From: CAVPMW01 sp963706515
GTDB taxonomy: Bacteria > Chloroflexota > Anaerolineae > Anaerolineales > UBA4823
Assembly: GCA_963706515.1 (NCBI GenBank)
Contig: CAVPMW010000007.1
Coordinates: 1-64,000 of the forward strand
Reading direction: 5' to 3'
Length of the DNA: 64,000 nt
Shown here: positions 49,573 to 58,654 of the stretch, piece by piece
How the letters are laid out: the number at the start of each line of letters is the position of its first letter
Numbering within the stretch: the first letter of the stretch is position 1
Program-made: the position numbers and the translations under genes
Notes under the pieces: model-generated
Database searches by the model: none
Seen by the model: the letters and a program-made list of their open reading frames with translations, nothing else
What the model was told of the DNA's origin: nothing

Positions 49573-50496
49573 TTATTCGGTATTTATGCTGCTCTCTGCG
49601 GGCTCGACGTGAACGGTAACATCCGCATTGGGCACTAATTTTTGGATCGCCTCTTCGACTTGCTCGGTCAGGTCATGCGCGTGCTGCAGGGATAGCTGCG
49701 GATCGACGGTGATGTGCAAATCGACGAACATCTCGGGACCCGAAGTGCGCACCCTCACCTGGTGGCAATCTACGACGCCTGCGATCGACTGGGCTGTTTC
49801 CTGCACCTGCTCGCGTAAGCCCAAGGGAGCGCGATCTAACAAGCCCTGCACTGCGCGCACGCCCAGCCGGATGCTGATCAATATGACAATGCCGGCTACG
49901 ACCAGAGCAGCGATCGCATCGGCGTTCGCCAGACGCTGTAATCGCAGGTAATTGTCCGCCAGCCTCACTCCCACCAGTCCGAGGATGACGACTACCGAGC
50001 TCCAAATATCCGTGCTGAAATGGAGCGCATCTGCTTCGAGCGCCTGGCTGTTATATTTGATGGCGGTCCGCGAGAGCATCCTGGAGCGTGAGATATCTAC
50101 CCCGATCGAAACAAACATCACCAGGAAAGCCCAAAATGTCGCCTCGACTATTGCGGTTTGGAATAGCAGGCGGCGTAATGCTTCGTAAATAATCCAAACA
50201 CAGGTCAGCAGCAGCAGTCCGGTTTCAAAGAGCGCAGACAGGTTTTCCACCTTTCCGTGCCCATACTGGTGCTCTTGATCCGTGGGATGCCCAGACCAGC
50301 GGACTGCAAAAAATGTCACGAGAGCAGCAACCAGATCCAACCCCGAGTGCGCCGCTTCAGCCAAAATCCCCAGGCTGTTGGTCATGATCCCCACCACCAG
50401 CTTGAAGACCGTCAGACCAATGGCAGCCATGACGGAAGCGAATGCTGCCGCATTTTTTTCCTGGTTGGCTTGTTCTCTGGCTGTAACGGTATGCAT
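49573..50496 (-). CDS. Cation diffusion facilitator metal exporter
   Basis: Intact 307 residues, start 50496. Six transmembrane helices with the metal-site motif of CDF helix 2 (LAEAAHSGLDLVAAL, HxxxD-like) and of helix 5 (LEADALHFSTDIWSS, HxxxD), and the conserved YGHGKVENLSAL loop. The cytoplasmic C-terminal domain (VRTSGPEMFVDLHITVDPQLSLQHAHDLTEQVEEAIQKLVPNADVTVHVEP) is the usual ferredoxin-like dimer domain. It exports Zn2+, Fe2+ or Mn2+ in exchange for protons. The metal cannot be told from sequence. Confidence 0.92.
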   Translation of the reverse strand: MHTVTAREQANQEKNAAAFASVMAAIGLTVFKLVVGIMTNSLGILAEAAHSGLDLVAALVTFFAVRWSGHPTDQEHQYGHGKVENLSALFETGLLLLTCVWIIYEALRRLLFQTAIVEATFWAFLVMFVSIGVDISRSRMLSRTAIKYNSQALEADALHFSTDIWSSVVVILGLVGVRLADNYLRLQRLANADAIAALVVAGIVILISIRLGVRAVQGLLDRAPLGLREQVQETAQSIAGVVDCHQVRVRTSGPEMFVDLHITVDPQLSLQHAHDLTEQVEEAIQKLVPNADVTVHVEPAESSINTE

Positions 50497-50675
50497 GGCG
50501 TGAAATTATTACCTTTACTGCCTGTCCGGCAGAAATCTACCTGCGGCTGGCGTGTCTGCCAGCCAGGCAGTGCTCAGCCGAGATTGATCGCATGAAATGC
50601 GAAACGTGCCTATTATAAATGGGGAAGTTTATCTAAAAGTAATGATTTAGCGATAGAGTCTGAAATCGATCCCGC

Positions 50676-52079
50676 TCAGGGGAGCACATCGATCGCATCG
50701 ATTTGGGTCTCATCGCCGCACCCTGGCGGGGCGGAGATGCGGACATAGCGGTAGGTGCTTCCGACTGGGATCAAAATACCTTCAGTGTTGTAAAGCTCTG
50801 CCAGCGGAATGATTTCATTGTCCAGCTCCACCCCACTGGAGAAGTGGTAAGGCTGGATATTGCCGTTATTCGATCCGTTGCTGTCCCCCCAGTAGAAGTA
50901 TGGATCCCACGGCCCCAAGCCAGAGTTCCCTAAGTCGATAATCACCGAATCCATGCACACTCCCCCGCCGCAGCCTGCCGGGTTGAGATACTCATAGTAC
51001 ACCAGGGTCCCGACATAGGTCGGCGCGCCCAGGTCGACGACGATGGCGTTGCCGCAGGTCAGGTTATTGGGAACATAATTGGGCGGTCCTACCTCGACGT
51101 CTTGGGGCGGCGGCATCTGGGTCGGGGTCGGTGTATCAACCGGAGTCGACGTCGGCGTATACGTGTCCGTGGGCATCACCGTTTCGGTCTCTGTGGGGGT
51201 CAGTGTAGGCGTTGGCGTTTCGGTCTCAGTGGGGGTCAGCGTAGCTGTATCAGTCGGTGTAGGCGTCAGCGTTTCGGTCTCGGTAGGCGTAAGCGTGCTC
51301 GTATTGGTTGAGGTCGGAGTAAATGTCCCGGTCTGGGTGGGCGTCTGCGTGACCGTGCTGGTAGAGGTCGGTGTAAAGGTTGCTGTAGATGTAGGTGTCC
51401 GGGTGACGGTAGGCGATAAGCTTGGCGTTGGTGTGCGAGTAGCAGTACCTGTTGCCGATGGTGTGACCGACGCCGTAACCGTCTGGGTGCGCGTGCTGGT
51501 GGGAGATGGTGTGCGCGTCCGGGTAGCGGTGGGCGGCTTGTGGGTCCGGGTCGGAGTCCGTGTATAGGTTGGCGGGGGCACGTAGTAAGTGGTGCGCGTC
51601 GGCACCGCGGTCCAGGTCGGCGTGTGCGAGGCTGGCGCCCTGGTCGGTGAAACGGTCGGCGAAAACGTCAGGCCTGGCAGGGAGGTGCTCGTTGGATCTT
51701 GCGGCTCGCGGGTGGCGCTCGGCGTCAAGGTGGGAAGCATCGCCACGGGCGTAGCCTGCGGTAGATCTGGCCAGTAGGCGCCGCTCTCCACCACGCGTGC
51801 GGGCAGTCCTTCTTCCGCAAGGAGCTCATTCAGCAGCTGTGGCTTGAGCGCCGGAATAACTACCCGCTCCCAGGGCAGGTAATTTGCGGTCAATTTTGAG
51901 CTGATATCATCTGCCGCCATCCCAGTAGGAACCATCAGTGCCAGCTGACCGCTGGCCAGCAAGATGACCAGGATCAGAGGCGAGACCAACAGCCAGCGTC
52001 CCAGACTGGAAAGCGTGCTTTTCGATATCTCGAAATGCACTTTTTCCGTGATGCGTTGGTTGGAAGGATCTCTGCTCAT
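50676..52079 (-). CDS. Thr-Pro-rich single-pass surface protein
   Basis: 467 residues, start 52079. Residues 1-29 are cytoplasmic, one transmembrane helix covers about 30-51 (LLVSPLILVILLASGQLALM), then about 60 folded residues and roughly 200 residues of Thr-Pro-Ser repeats (many TPT, TPTET and TATFTP units). A C-terminal domain of about 145 residues follows (CGNAIVVDLG, CMDSVIIDLGNSG, YRYVRISAPPGCGDETQIDAI), with several cysteines and a discoidin-like feel, inferred not assigned. The stalk is likely O-glycosylated. It follows the REC-PAS gene by 20 bases on the same strand, so it is probably in that operon. Confidence 0.8.
   Translation of the reverse strand: MSRDPSNQRITEKVHFEISKSTLSSLGRWLLVSPLILVILLASGQLALMVPTGMAADDISSKLTANYLPWERVVIPALKPQLLNELLAEEGLPARVVESGAYWPDLPQATPVAMLPTLTPSATREPQDPTSTSLPGLTFSPTVSPTRAPASHTPTWTAVPTRTTYYVPPPTYTRTPTRTHKPPTATRTRTPSPTSTRTQTVTASVTPSATGTATRTPTPSLSPTVTRTPTSTATFTPTSTSTVTQTPTQTGTFTPTSTNTSTLTPTETETLTPTPTDTATLTPTETETPTPTLTPTETETVMPTDTYTPTSTPVDTPTPTQMPPPQDVEVGPPNYVPNNLTCGNAIVVDLGAPTYVGTLVYYEYLNPAGCGGGVCMDSVIIDLGNSGLGPWDPYFYWGDSNGSNNGNIQPYHFSSGVELDNEIIPLAELYNTEGILIPVGSTYRYVRISAPPGCGDETQIDAIDVLP
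51115..51600. repeat. Degenerate Thr-Pro-coding minisatellite
   Basis: Short repeats of gtcggtgt, gtaggcgt and gtttcggtctc type, imperfect and of variable length, coding the TP-rich stalk on the minus strand. Not a CRISPR array: no fixed spacers or palindromic repeats. Confidence 0.8.
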
Positions 52080-52099
52080 CGCCCCCAGCGTTTCAAACC

Positions 52100-53551
52100 T
52101 TACGCCGTTTCCACTTGCACTACGCCCGGTAAAGAGATAAAAACCATGCTGCCCCGCGGTCCTTCACCGCCCAACCAGAGCTGGCCTCCTACCCGGTTGA
52201 GGGCAGCTTTGGCGCGCGTCAGGTCGATATTTGCCACCAGTGATTCATAACCGCCATCGATCGGGGACGGCTCAACCTTGTGCGGCGATTCCAGATCCTC
52301 CGCCTCTTGCCCGTGGTCATTGATCTCAATCCACAGCTGGTCCTTATAGACGCGCCCGTAGACACCGATCTCCTCACGCGGCGGTGAGCGCCGGATTGCC
52401 CGGTTTAACAAACCCTGCATCAATGCCCGCAGCATCTCGCCATTGGTGACCAATACTGGCCAGCTCGCTTCGACGTGGATCGTCGGCGGGTTTGAAGTGC
52501 TCATGCGCGGGTTCTCTTTGAGATTCTCCAGCACCCCCTCGAATAATTCCCGCAAATCGACCTTTTTTAGAGGCAGGCTGCGCTCGGTATCCATCTGGCT
52601 GAGCGCCAGCAGCTCATCTCCCCAAACCTGGATGCGCCGCCAATGCTCGTTAAGCCGGTACAGACTCTCCGCCAGGCGATCGTCTTCGTTCGCCAGCATA
52701 TTCATCTCAACCACGACGCCCATCGCCTGAGCCATGGGCATGCGGATGCGGTTAACCACCTCCGAGACTGCTCGGGTTTTCATTTCCTCCATCTGTCTCA
52801 GCAGGCTGATGTCCCTCACTACCAGCATCCAGCCGTGCTCGTCACTCTCCGCCTCTGGCAAGGGCACCAGGCTGACGACCTGCTGGCTGCCATCCTCCCA
52901 GGAAATCTCCATTTCCGTCGGATATTCGGCGCCAATTTGTTGCCAGTTCTCCACAATCTGCGCCAGCCGGGCAGGCATTACCTCCTGCACTGGCCTGCCG
53001 ACCAATCCATTGAATCCCAGCCGCCTGGAAGCAGCCGGGTTGGCAATGGTGATCTCTCCGCTGGCTGAGACTACCAGGATTGCCTCCCCAACGTTATCTA
53101 CCAGCGCCTTCAGCCAGCGCGAGCGGGCTTTCTCGCGCTCCTCCATCAATGCCTGCTCGCGCACCAGATGGCGGTGGGTATAAGCCCGCTCAACAACCAA
53201 TGCCAGCTGGTTCATTGATTCGAGCGGCTTCAGCAGGTAATCATAGGCGCCTACGTCGCGCATTGCGCTGATCGCGGTTTCGATGCTGCCTGCCGCGGTG
53301 AGTACGATCCCCTCCAAAGTGGGGTCTACCTCATGGGCGTGCTGGATCAGCTCCAGACCGCTCATCTTGGGCATCATCATGTCAGTCAGGAGCACATCCA
53401 TTAACTCGCCCCCCTGCAGTATCTCCATAGCCCGCATACCATCCGGGGCGGTCTTAACCTGGTAGCCGTAGCGCATCAGCGCCCTGCTCAACAAGAAAAG
53501 GATGTTTTCATCATCGTCTACGATCAGAACCTTTTTTTCCGGACCGCTCAT
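52100..53551 (-). CDS. REC-PAS protein with degenerate histidine-kinase module
   Basis: Start 53551 overlaps the upstream kinase stop by ATGA. 483 residues. Residues 1-120 are a receiver domain (VLIVDDDEN, phosphoacceptor in LLTDMMMPKMSG, LTAAG, LLKPL). Residues about 150-260 form a PAS domain (EAILVVSASGEITIANPAASRRLGF). The region after it aligns with a HisKA/HATPase core but the phosphoacceptor His is Asn267 (EVVNRIRMPMA in place of the SHELRTPL-type box), the N-box reads LLNRAIRRSPP with Arg at the key Asn, and the GLGL loop is lost. So it cannot act as a normal kinase; it may bind partners or work as a phosphorylation-sensing adaptor. Family: pseudo histidine kinase response regulator. 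Confidence 0.82.
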   Translation of the reverse strand: MSGPEKKVLIVDDDENILFLLSRALMRYGYQVKTAPDGMRAMEILQGGELMDVLLTDMMMPKMSGLELIQHAHEVDPTLEGIVLTAAGSIETAISAMRDVGAYDYLLKPLESMNQLALVVERAYTHRHLVREQALMEEREKARSRWLKALVDNVGEAILVVSASGEITIANPAASRRLGFNGLVGRPVQEVMPARLAQIVENWQQIGAEYPTEMEISWEDGSQQVVSLVPLPEAESDEHGWMLVVRDISLLRQMEEMKTRAVSEVVNRIRMPMAQAMGVVVEMNMLANEDDRLAESLYRLNEHWRRIQVWGDELLALSQMDTERSLPLKKVDLRELFEGVLENLKENPRMSTSNPPTIHVEASWPVLVTNGEMLRALMQGLLNRAIRRSPPREEIGVYGRVYKDQLWIEINDHGQEAEDLESPHKVEPSPIDGGYESLVANIDLTRAKAALNRVGGQLWLGGEGPRGSMVFISLPGVVQVETA

Positions 53552-55506
53552 ACTGCGGAGCTAGCCTCCTTTTCTGCCGTACCAGCTTCGGTGTGTTTAA
53601 CTGGCAACAAGACCATAAAGGTCGTCCCCTGCCCTACTTTGCTGTCTACTTCTATCCGTCCGGAGTGGTTTGAGATGATCCCGTAGCTCACCGAAAGTCC
53701 CAGACCGGTGCCCTCACCTTCCGGCTTGGTCGTGAAGAACGGGTCGAAAATCCGGTCCAGGTTTTCGGCTGGAATACCGATGCCCGTATCCTGGACTGCA
53801 ATGGCTGCAACTCCATCGGAACGTGAGAGGTTTACGCGTAACGTGCCCCCTTCTGGCATCGCCTGGGTAGCATTGTTGATTAAATTGACCAGCACCTGCT
53901 CGATCTGCTGGTCGTCGTAGGTCATTTGCACCGGTTCCTGCGGGATGTCCTTGATTAACTGGACGTGCGCTTTGCGCAGGGGGTAAGCGGTAAGCCGCAG
54001 GGCTGCTTCTACCGTCTCGCACATGTTATGCTCATCCATTTCAGGCTTGGACTGGCGAGAGAACTTGAGCAGGTCCGATACGATGTTATTCGCTTTCAGG
54101 GCGCTCTCCCGGATCAGTCCCATCTCCTGTTTGACCTCGGGGGTGAGCTCTTCATCCCCTAGCATCAGCTCTGCGACGCCTTTGATGACGGTCAGCGGAT
54201 TTTTGACATCGTGGACGATTCCTGCCGTTAGCTGGCCAACCGCTGCTAACTTCTCGGATTGGATGAGCTGGCGCTGGGTAGATTGCAGGCGAGCATTGGT
54301 ATCTGCCAGCTCCTGGTTCCGCTGTACTGCTTCCGAGTAGAGGCGCGCGGCCTCGATGGTTCGCTCGCGCAGCCGTAAAGTCATCGCGTCGAAAGCATCG
54401 GCAAGGTCGCCGATCTCATCCGAGCGGTTTAAGCCGAGGTTCTGGTCCAGATCCCCGGATGCGACTGCCTGGGTCACCGACCGCAAGGTAAGGATAGGCT
54501 TGGCAATGCTCTGTGAGAGCAGAAAGCCGATGATAATGATCATCACTGTGCCCATGGCGAATACCAGGCTGAACACATCGCGCGACGTCGCTTCTGCGGA
54601 GACGACAAAATTACTCGACAGGACAACTCCAAGGTAGCCGAGTTGCTGGCTGCGCGCCTGCAGCGGGGTAAAGACCATCTGGTACAAACGGCCGTTGAGC
54701 ATCAGATCGTGGGGCTCGGCAAGCTTTCCGGTTGGGATGACCATCATGCTGCTCAGCAGCTCGTCCGGTCTATCCTGGGGTAACGTAGTACCCAGCAGCC
54801 CGCGGCGCTCGTCGAGCAAGACCACATCAGCCAGCGCCTGCTCTTTCATCCCGGCCAGCATAGTATCCAGCCGGGTGCCGATGAGCATGCTGCCTACCAA
54901 TGAGCCATCGTCGTCATAGATTGGGGCGCTGGTGAATAACGCCTTGCCGAAATTTGTATTCAGCAGCCCCACGTACTTATCTCCCTTTTCGTCCACGTTC
55001 CCTGCCAGCACGTTTTTCACCAGCACTTGATCGGAAAAATCCGTGCCGCGCGTATCCACGTATTCCCCATTGACCGGATTCCTGCCTAAGGTGAGGATCT
55101 CGATACCGTGCGTATCGACTGCGGTCAGCGCGTCGATCCGGCTGTTGAGCACCACTGGCAGCAGCATCGTTTGTAAGCTGTCCGCGTCCTGCCGAGCCAC
55201 TGCCGCCGACACTCCATCCATGAAGACCACCAGGCGCAGGTTCTCCAGGTGTGCCCGCTCCTGCCGCACCACAGAATCCGACGCCACCCGCCCCGCTTCG
55301 TAGAGCTGGTTGACCAAGCGCTCGCGAATCGTGGAGGTGACCAGCCGGGTGATGATATAAATACCGACCGCGGCCAGCACCAGGGTTAGCACCACGTATG
55401 GGATGATCAGCTTGCCTTGCAGGCCAGAGAGGCGCACTCTGCCCGCCGCCGCCTTAAGCTTCTGGCGCAGATTTTCTCCCAACCTCATGGTCATCGTAGC
55501 AGACAT
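53548..55506 (-). CDS. Cache-HAMP histidine kinase
   Basis: ATG 55506 (MSATMTMRLGEN) follows ggggaaaagaag and is preferred to an upstream ATG at 55611. 652 residues. TM1 near 35-57, a double-Cache-like extracytoplasmic domain (about 60-310; ALTAVDTHGIEILTLGRNPVNGEYVDTRGTDFSDQ), TM2 (FAMGTVMIIIIGFLLSQSI), HAMP (LNRSDEIGDLADAFDAM), then HisKA with GIVHDVKNPLTVIKG (His432) and HATPase with VLVNLINNATQAM, DTGIGIPAENL and GTGLGLSVSYGI. All catalytic boxes are intact. It is translationally coupled to the REC-PAS pseudokinase, which is its likely phosphotransfer target. Confidence 0.92.
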   Translation of the reverse strand: MSATMTMRLGENLRQKLKAAAGRVRLSGLQGKLIIPYVVLTLVLAAVGIYIITRLVTSTIRERLVNQLYEAGRVASDSVVRQERAHLENLRLVVFMDGVSAAVARQDADSLQTMLLPVVLNSRIDALTAVDTHGIEILTLGRNPVNGEYVDTRGTDFSDQVLVKNVLAGNVDEKGDKYVGLLNTNFGKALFTSAPIYDDDGSLVGSMLIGTRLDTMLAGMKEQALADVVLLDERRGLLGTTLPQDRPDELLSSMMVIPTGKLAEPHDLMLNGRLYQMVFTPLQARSQQLGYLGVVLSSNFVVSAEATSRDVFSLVFAMGTVMIIIIGFLLSQSIAKPILTLRSVTQAVASGDLDQNLGLNRSDEIGDLADAFDAMTLRLRERTIEAARLYSEAVQRNQELADTNARLQSTQRQLIQSEKLAAVGQLTAGIVHDVKNPLTVIKGVAELMLGDEELTPEVKQEMGLIRESALKANNIVSDLLKFSRQSKPEMDEHNMCETVEAALRLTAYPLRKAHVQLIKDIPQEPVQMTYDDQQIEQVLVNLINNATQAMPEGGTLRVNLSRSDGVAAIAVQDTGIGIPAENLDRIFDPFFTTKPEGEGTGLGLSVSYGIISNHSGRIEVDSKVGQGTTFMVLLPVKHTEAGTAEKEASSAV

Positions 55507-55730
55507 GCTCTTCTTTTCCCCTGCTCTGGCTGCGATCAGCCGGTGAGTAATCAGGGCTCTGGGATTTCGCGGAAGGGTGCTCTCACGGCTATAGAGAACA
55601 GTAAATATCACTCCTACCGCAATATAGGATGCGAGTTATAAAAATTATACAATCTGGCTGTTATATGGAAGTTTACAATCCTGTCAGAAACGGGTCGAAA
55701 TGCCCGGAATAAATTAGAATTCCCCCCTAT

Positions 55731-58396
55731 TTACAAACAAAGTGGATAGGTGCCTCCGGTCTTTATGAGGTTATCCAGCAGCTCGTCAACTTTCTCGTGG
55801 GCCATCGGTCGGGCAACATAATAGCCCTGTCCATAGCCGCAGCCCAGGGAGCGGAGCTGTTCCAACTGTTCCTCAGTCTCCACCCCTTCTGCGATTACGA
55901 TCACGTCCAGCCGCTGAGTGAGCATAACGATCGATTGGACGATCTTGAGCTGGGAATTATTCGATACCATATTGTTCACGAACGACTGGTCGATCTTCAG
56001 CGCATTTACCGGGAACTGTGAGAGGTAACCGAGCGAAGAATAACCGATTCCGAAATCATCGATCTGGATCTGGACGCCTAGAGACTGGAGCTGGTCGAAC
56101 ATGTCGTTCGTCGAGCGGTTGTTCTCCATGATGGCGTTCTCAGTGATCTCCAGCTTCAGTGCGCTCGCTTCCAGTCCGGTTTCTGCCAGCACCTCCTGGA
56201 TATAATCCGCCAGGTCGGGTTTGGTGATCTGCTTGCCTGAGAGGTTGACGCTGACTGTGAGCGGCGGGTCCACCGGGAATTCTTCTTGCCACTGCTTCAT
56301 CTGGAAGCAGGCTTCCCGCAAGATCCAGCGATCGATCGGTGTGATCAGCCCGGAATCCTCAGCCACGCTCAGGAAATCAGCCGGGTGGAGCAGCCCTCGC
56401 GTGGGATGGTTCCAGCGTACCAGGGCTTCGAAACCTGTGACGTGACCTGTCTCGAGGGAGATGATCGGCTGGTAGTGGATGGTGAACTCTTTGCGTTCGA
56501 CCGCCAGGCGCAGCTCCGTCTCCAGGGTCAGGCGCTCGGTGATTTTCAAGCGCATCTCCGGCTCGAAGATCTCGTAGCGCGCCCGGCCGCGTGCCTTGGC
56601 GCTGTACATGGCAATGTCCGCGTCGCGCAGCACATCCTCCGCCCGCGAATAACCCATCCCCGAGTAAACGATCCCGATGCTGGTGGTGATGAATACCTCA
56701 TTCTCCATCAGCTGGATAGCCGATTTAAAACGCTCTGCAATCCAATCCGCCACCCGCGTGGCGCTCTTTATATCCTTGATCTCCTCCAACAGGAGCACGA
56801 ACTCATCCCCGCCCAGGCGTGAGACGGTATCGGTGGTGCGCAAGCCCTTCTGCAGCATCTGCCCCACCGTGATCAAGAGCTGGTCGCCCATCAGGTGACC
56901 CAGGCTGTCATTGATGTTCTTAAAGCGGTCCAGGTCCAGGAAAAGCACTGCATACTGGTAATCGGAGCGGCGCTTGGAGCGCTCGACAGCCAGCCCCAAA
57001 CGGTCCAGGAATAACTCCCGGTTAGGCAGCCCGGTAAGCCCGTCGTGGAAAGCGTCGTAGAGCAGCCGCTGCTCGGCGTTCTTGCGGTCGGTGATATCGG
57101 TCAGTGAGCCAGCCATGCGGTAAGCCAGCCCGTCCTTTTCGCGCACTGCCAGCCCGCGGCTGAGCACCCAGCGGTAAGCTCCGTCTCGGTGCATGATGCG
57201 GTGCTCGTTCTCGAAATGCGGCGTCAGCCCAGCCATGTGTGCGGAGAGATCCAGCTTCAGGCGCTCCACTTCCTCAGGGTTGACCCGGTTGTACCATTCG
57301 TCCGGGCTGTCGCTCACCTCAGCATCCACCAGGCCGAGGATTTCTTTCCAGCGCGATGAATAGAAGATGCGGTTGCTGCGCAGGTCCCAGTCCCACAAAC
57401 CATCGTTTGCCCCTTCCACTGCCAGGACGTAGCGCTCCTCGCTCTCGCGCAGCGCATCTTCCGCCTTTTGGCGCTCCTCGATTTCGCCTCGCGCCAGCTC
57501 GTAGAGCCTTGAGTTTTCTATTGCCACTGCCGCGTAATCCGCCAGGGAAAGCAGGCGCGCCTCGTCTTCATCGCTAAAAGAGCGTTTCACGGTGTGGTTA
57601 TCCACCGAAAGCACGCCGATCACGTAACCCTTGGCGACCATCGGAACGTGCAGCAGCGAATGAACCAGGTAGCCAGTGCTAACCTTTAACGGCTGGTCTT
57701 CGTCTTCCTGTGAAGTGCGCAGCGGCGTGCCGGTGTGCACCACCGAGCCGACGAGGTTATCGTCCACCAGCAGGCGCATGGTCTTCGCCTTCTTTTCATC
57801 GATATTCTTGACCGCCCGCAGGTACAGCTTCCCCCCGGCTCGTCTAATAGAGCCAGGAAACCCTCCTGCGCCCGGGTCAGCTCGACCCCCGCAGCCACGA
57901 TCCGTCGCAGCACCTCGTCGCCGTCCAGCGAGGAGGTGACGCTTTTACCCACCTCAGCCAGCGCTGTCAGCCAGGTGACCTGCTTGGCCAGCTCGTTGGT
58001 CAGCTTCTCTTTTTCCCGTTTCAAGCGCGTCTGGGTCAGACCCCGGTTGAGCGCATCCACCAGCTCGCTGGTGTCCAGCGGCTTTGCCAAATAATCCTGT
58101 ACCCCCAGGCGGAACGCTTCCACCGCCACCTTTTCAGAGCCATGCCCGGTGATCATAATTGTCGGCACGCGGAATCCGTCCGCCACCAGCTTGCGCAGCA
58201 CCTCCATGCCGTTCATATCCGGCAGCTCGAGGTCGAGCAGCATCAGCGCAATTTCTTTCGTCCGCACCAGCTCGATTGCGGATTGTCCGTCGTGGGCAGT
58301 CAGCGTGGGGTAGCCCAGGCGCGGCAGCAGGATGCGCACCAGGAAGTCCGCAACCAGGTAATCGTCGTCCACGACCAGGATGGTATCGTTGCTCAT
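55731..58396 (-). CDS. REC-GAF-PAS-GGDEF-EAL c-di-GMP enzyme (one frameshift)
   Basis: ATG 58396; the frame changes at about 57838 (a C6 run). About 888 residues: receiver domain (LVVDDDYLV, LLDLELPDMNGMEVL), GAF (EVGKSVTSSLDGDEVL; VIGVLSVDNHTVKRSFSDEDEARLL), PAS (EERYVLAVEGANDGLWDWD), GGDEF with an intact LGGDEF and an RxxD inhibitory site (RTTDTVSRLGGDEF), and EAL with intact FEALVRW, DDFGIGYSSL and AEGVETEEQL. Both output halves look catalytic, so it can make and degrade c-di-GMP; which dominates is unknown. It lies upstream of the Cache kinase on the same strand, 224 bases away, suggesting a linked signalling locus. Confidence 0.93.
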
Positions 58397-58654
58397 CAGG
58401 GCAGGCGCGAAGCCGCCTCCAGCATGAAATCTTGCATAGATTGGGATTTAGTCTAAACCATTCGCTCAACGGCGTCAATTCTTACAGCTTACAAAATTGC
58501 TTGGAAAGGGAGAATCTAAGGGAAGAGAAAGGGATGTGTTGATGCTCATCCTCCTTCTTGACATCCAGCCCCCTTACTCGTAAAATCTCCTCCATTCAGC
58601 GGGAATGCCGATAAATCTAACCTTCGTTCACAGATTTTCGCTTCAGGAGGCAGC

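Noticed and set aside
51079..51567. Valine-glycine-rich plus-strand frame, and possible CRISPR-like repeats
   Set aside because: It is the complement of the Thr-Pro repeat gene. Repeats are short, irregular and without spacers.
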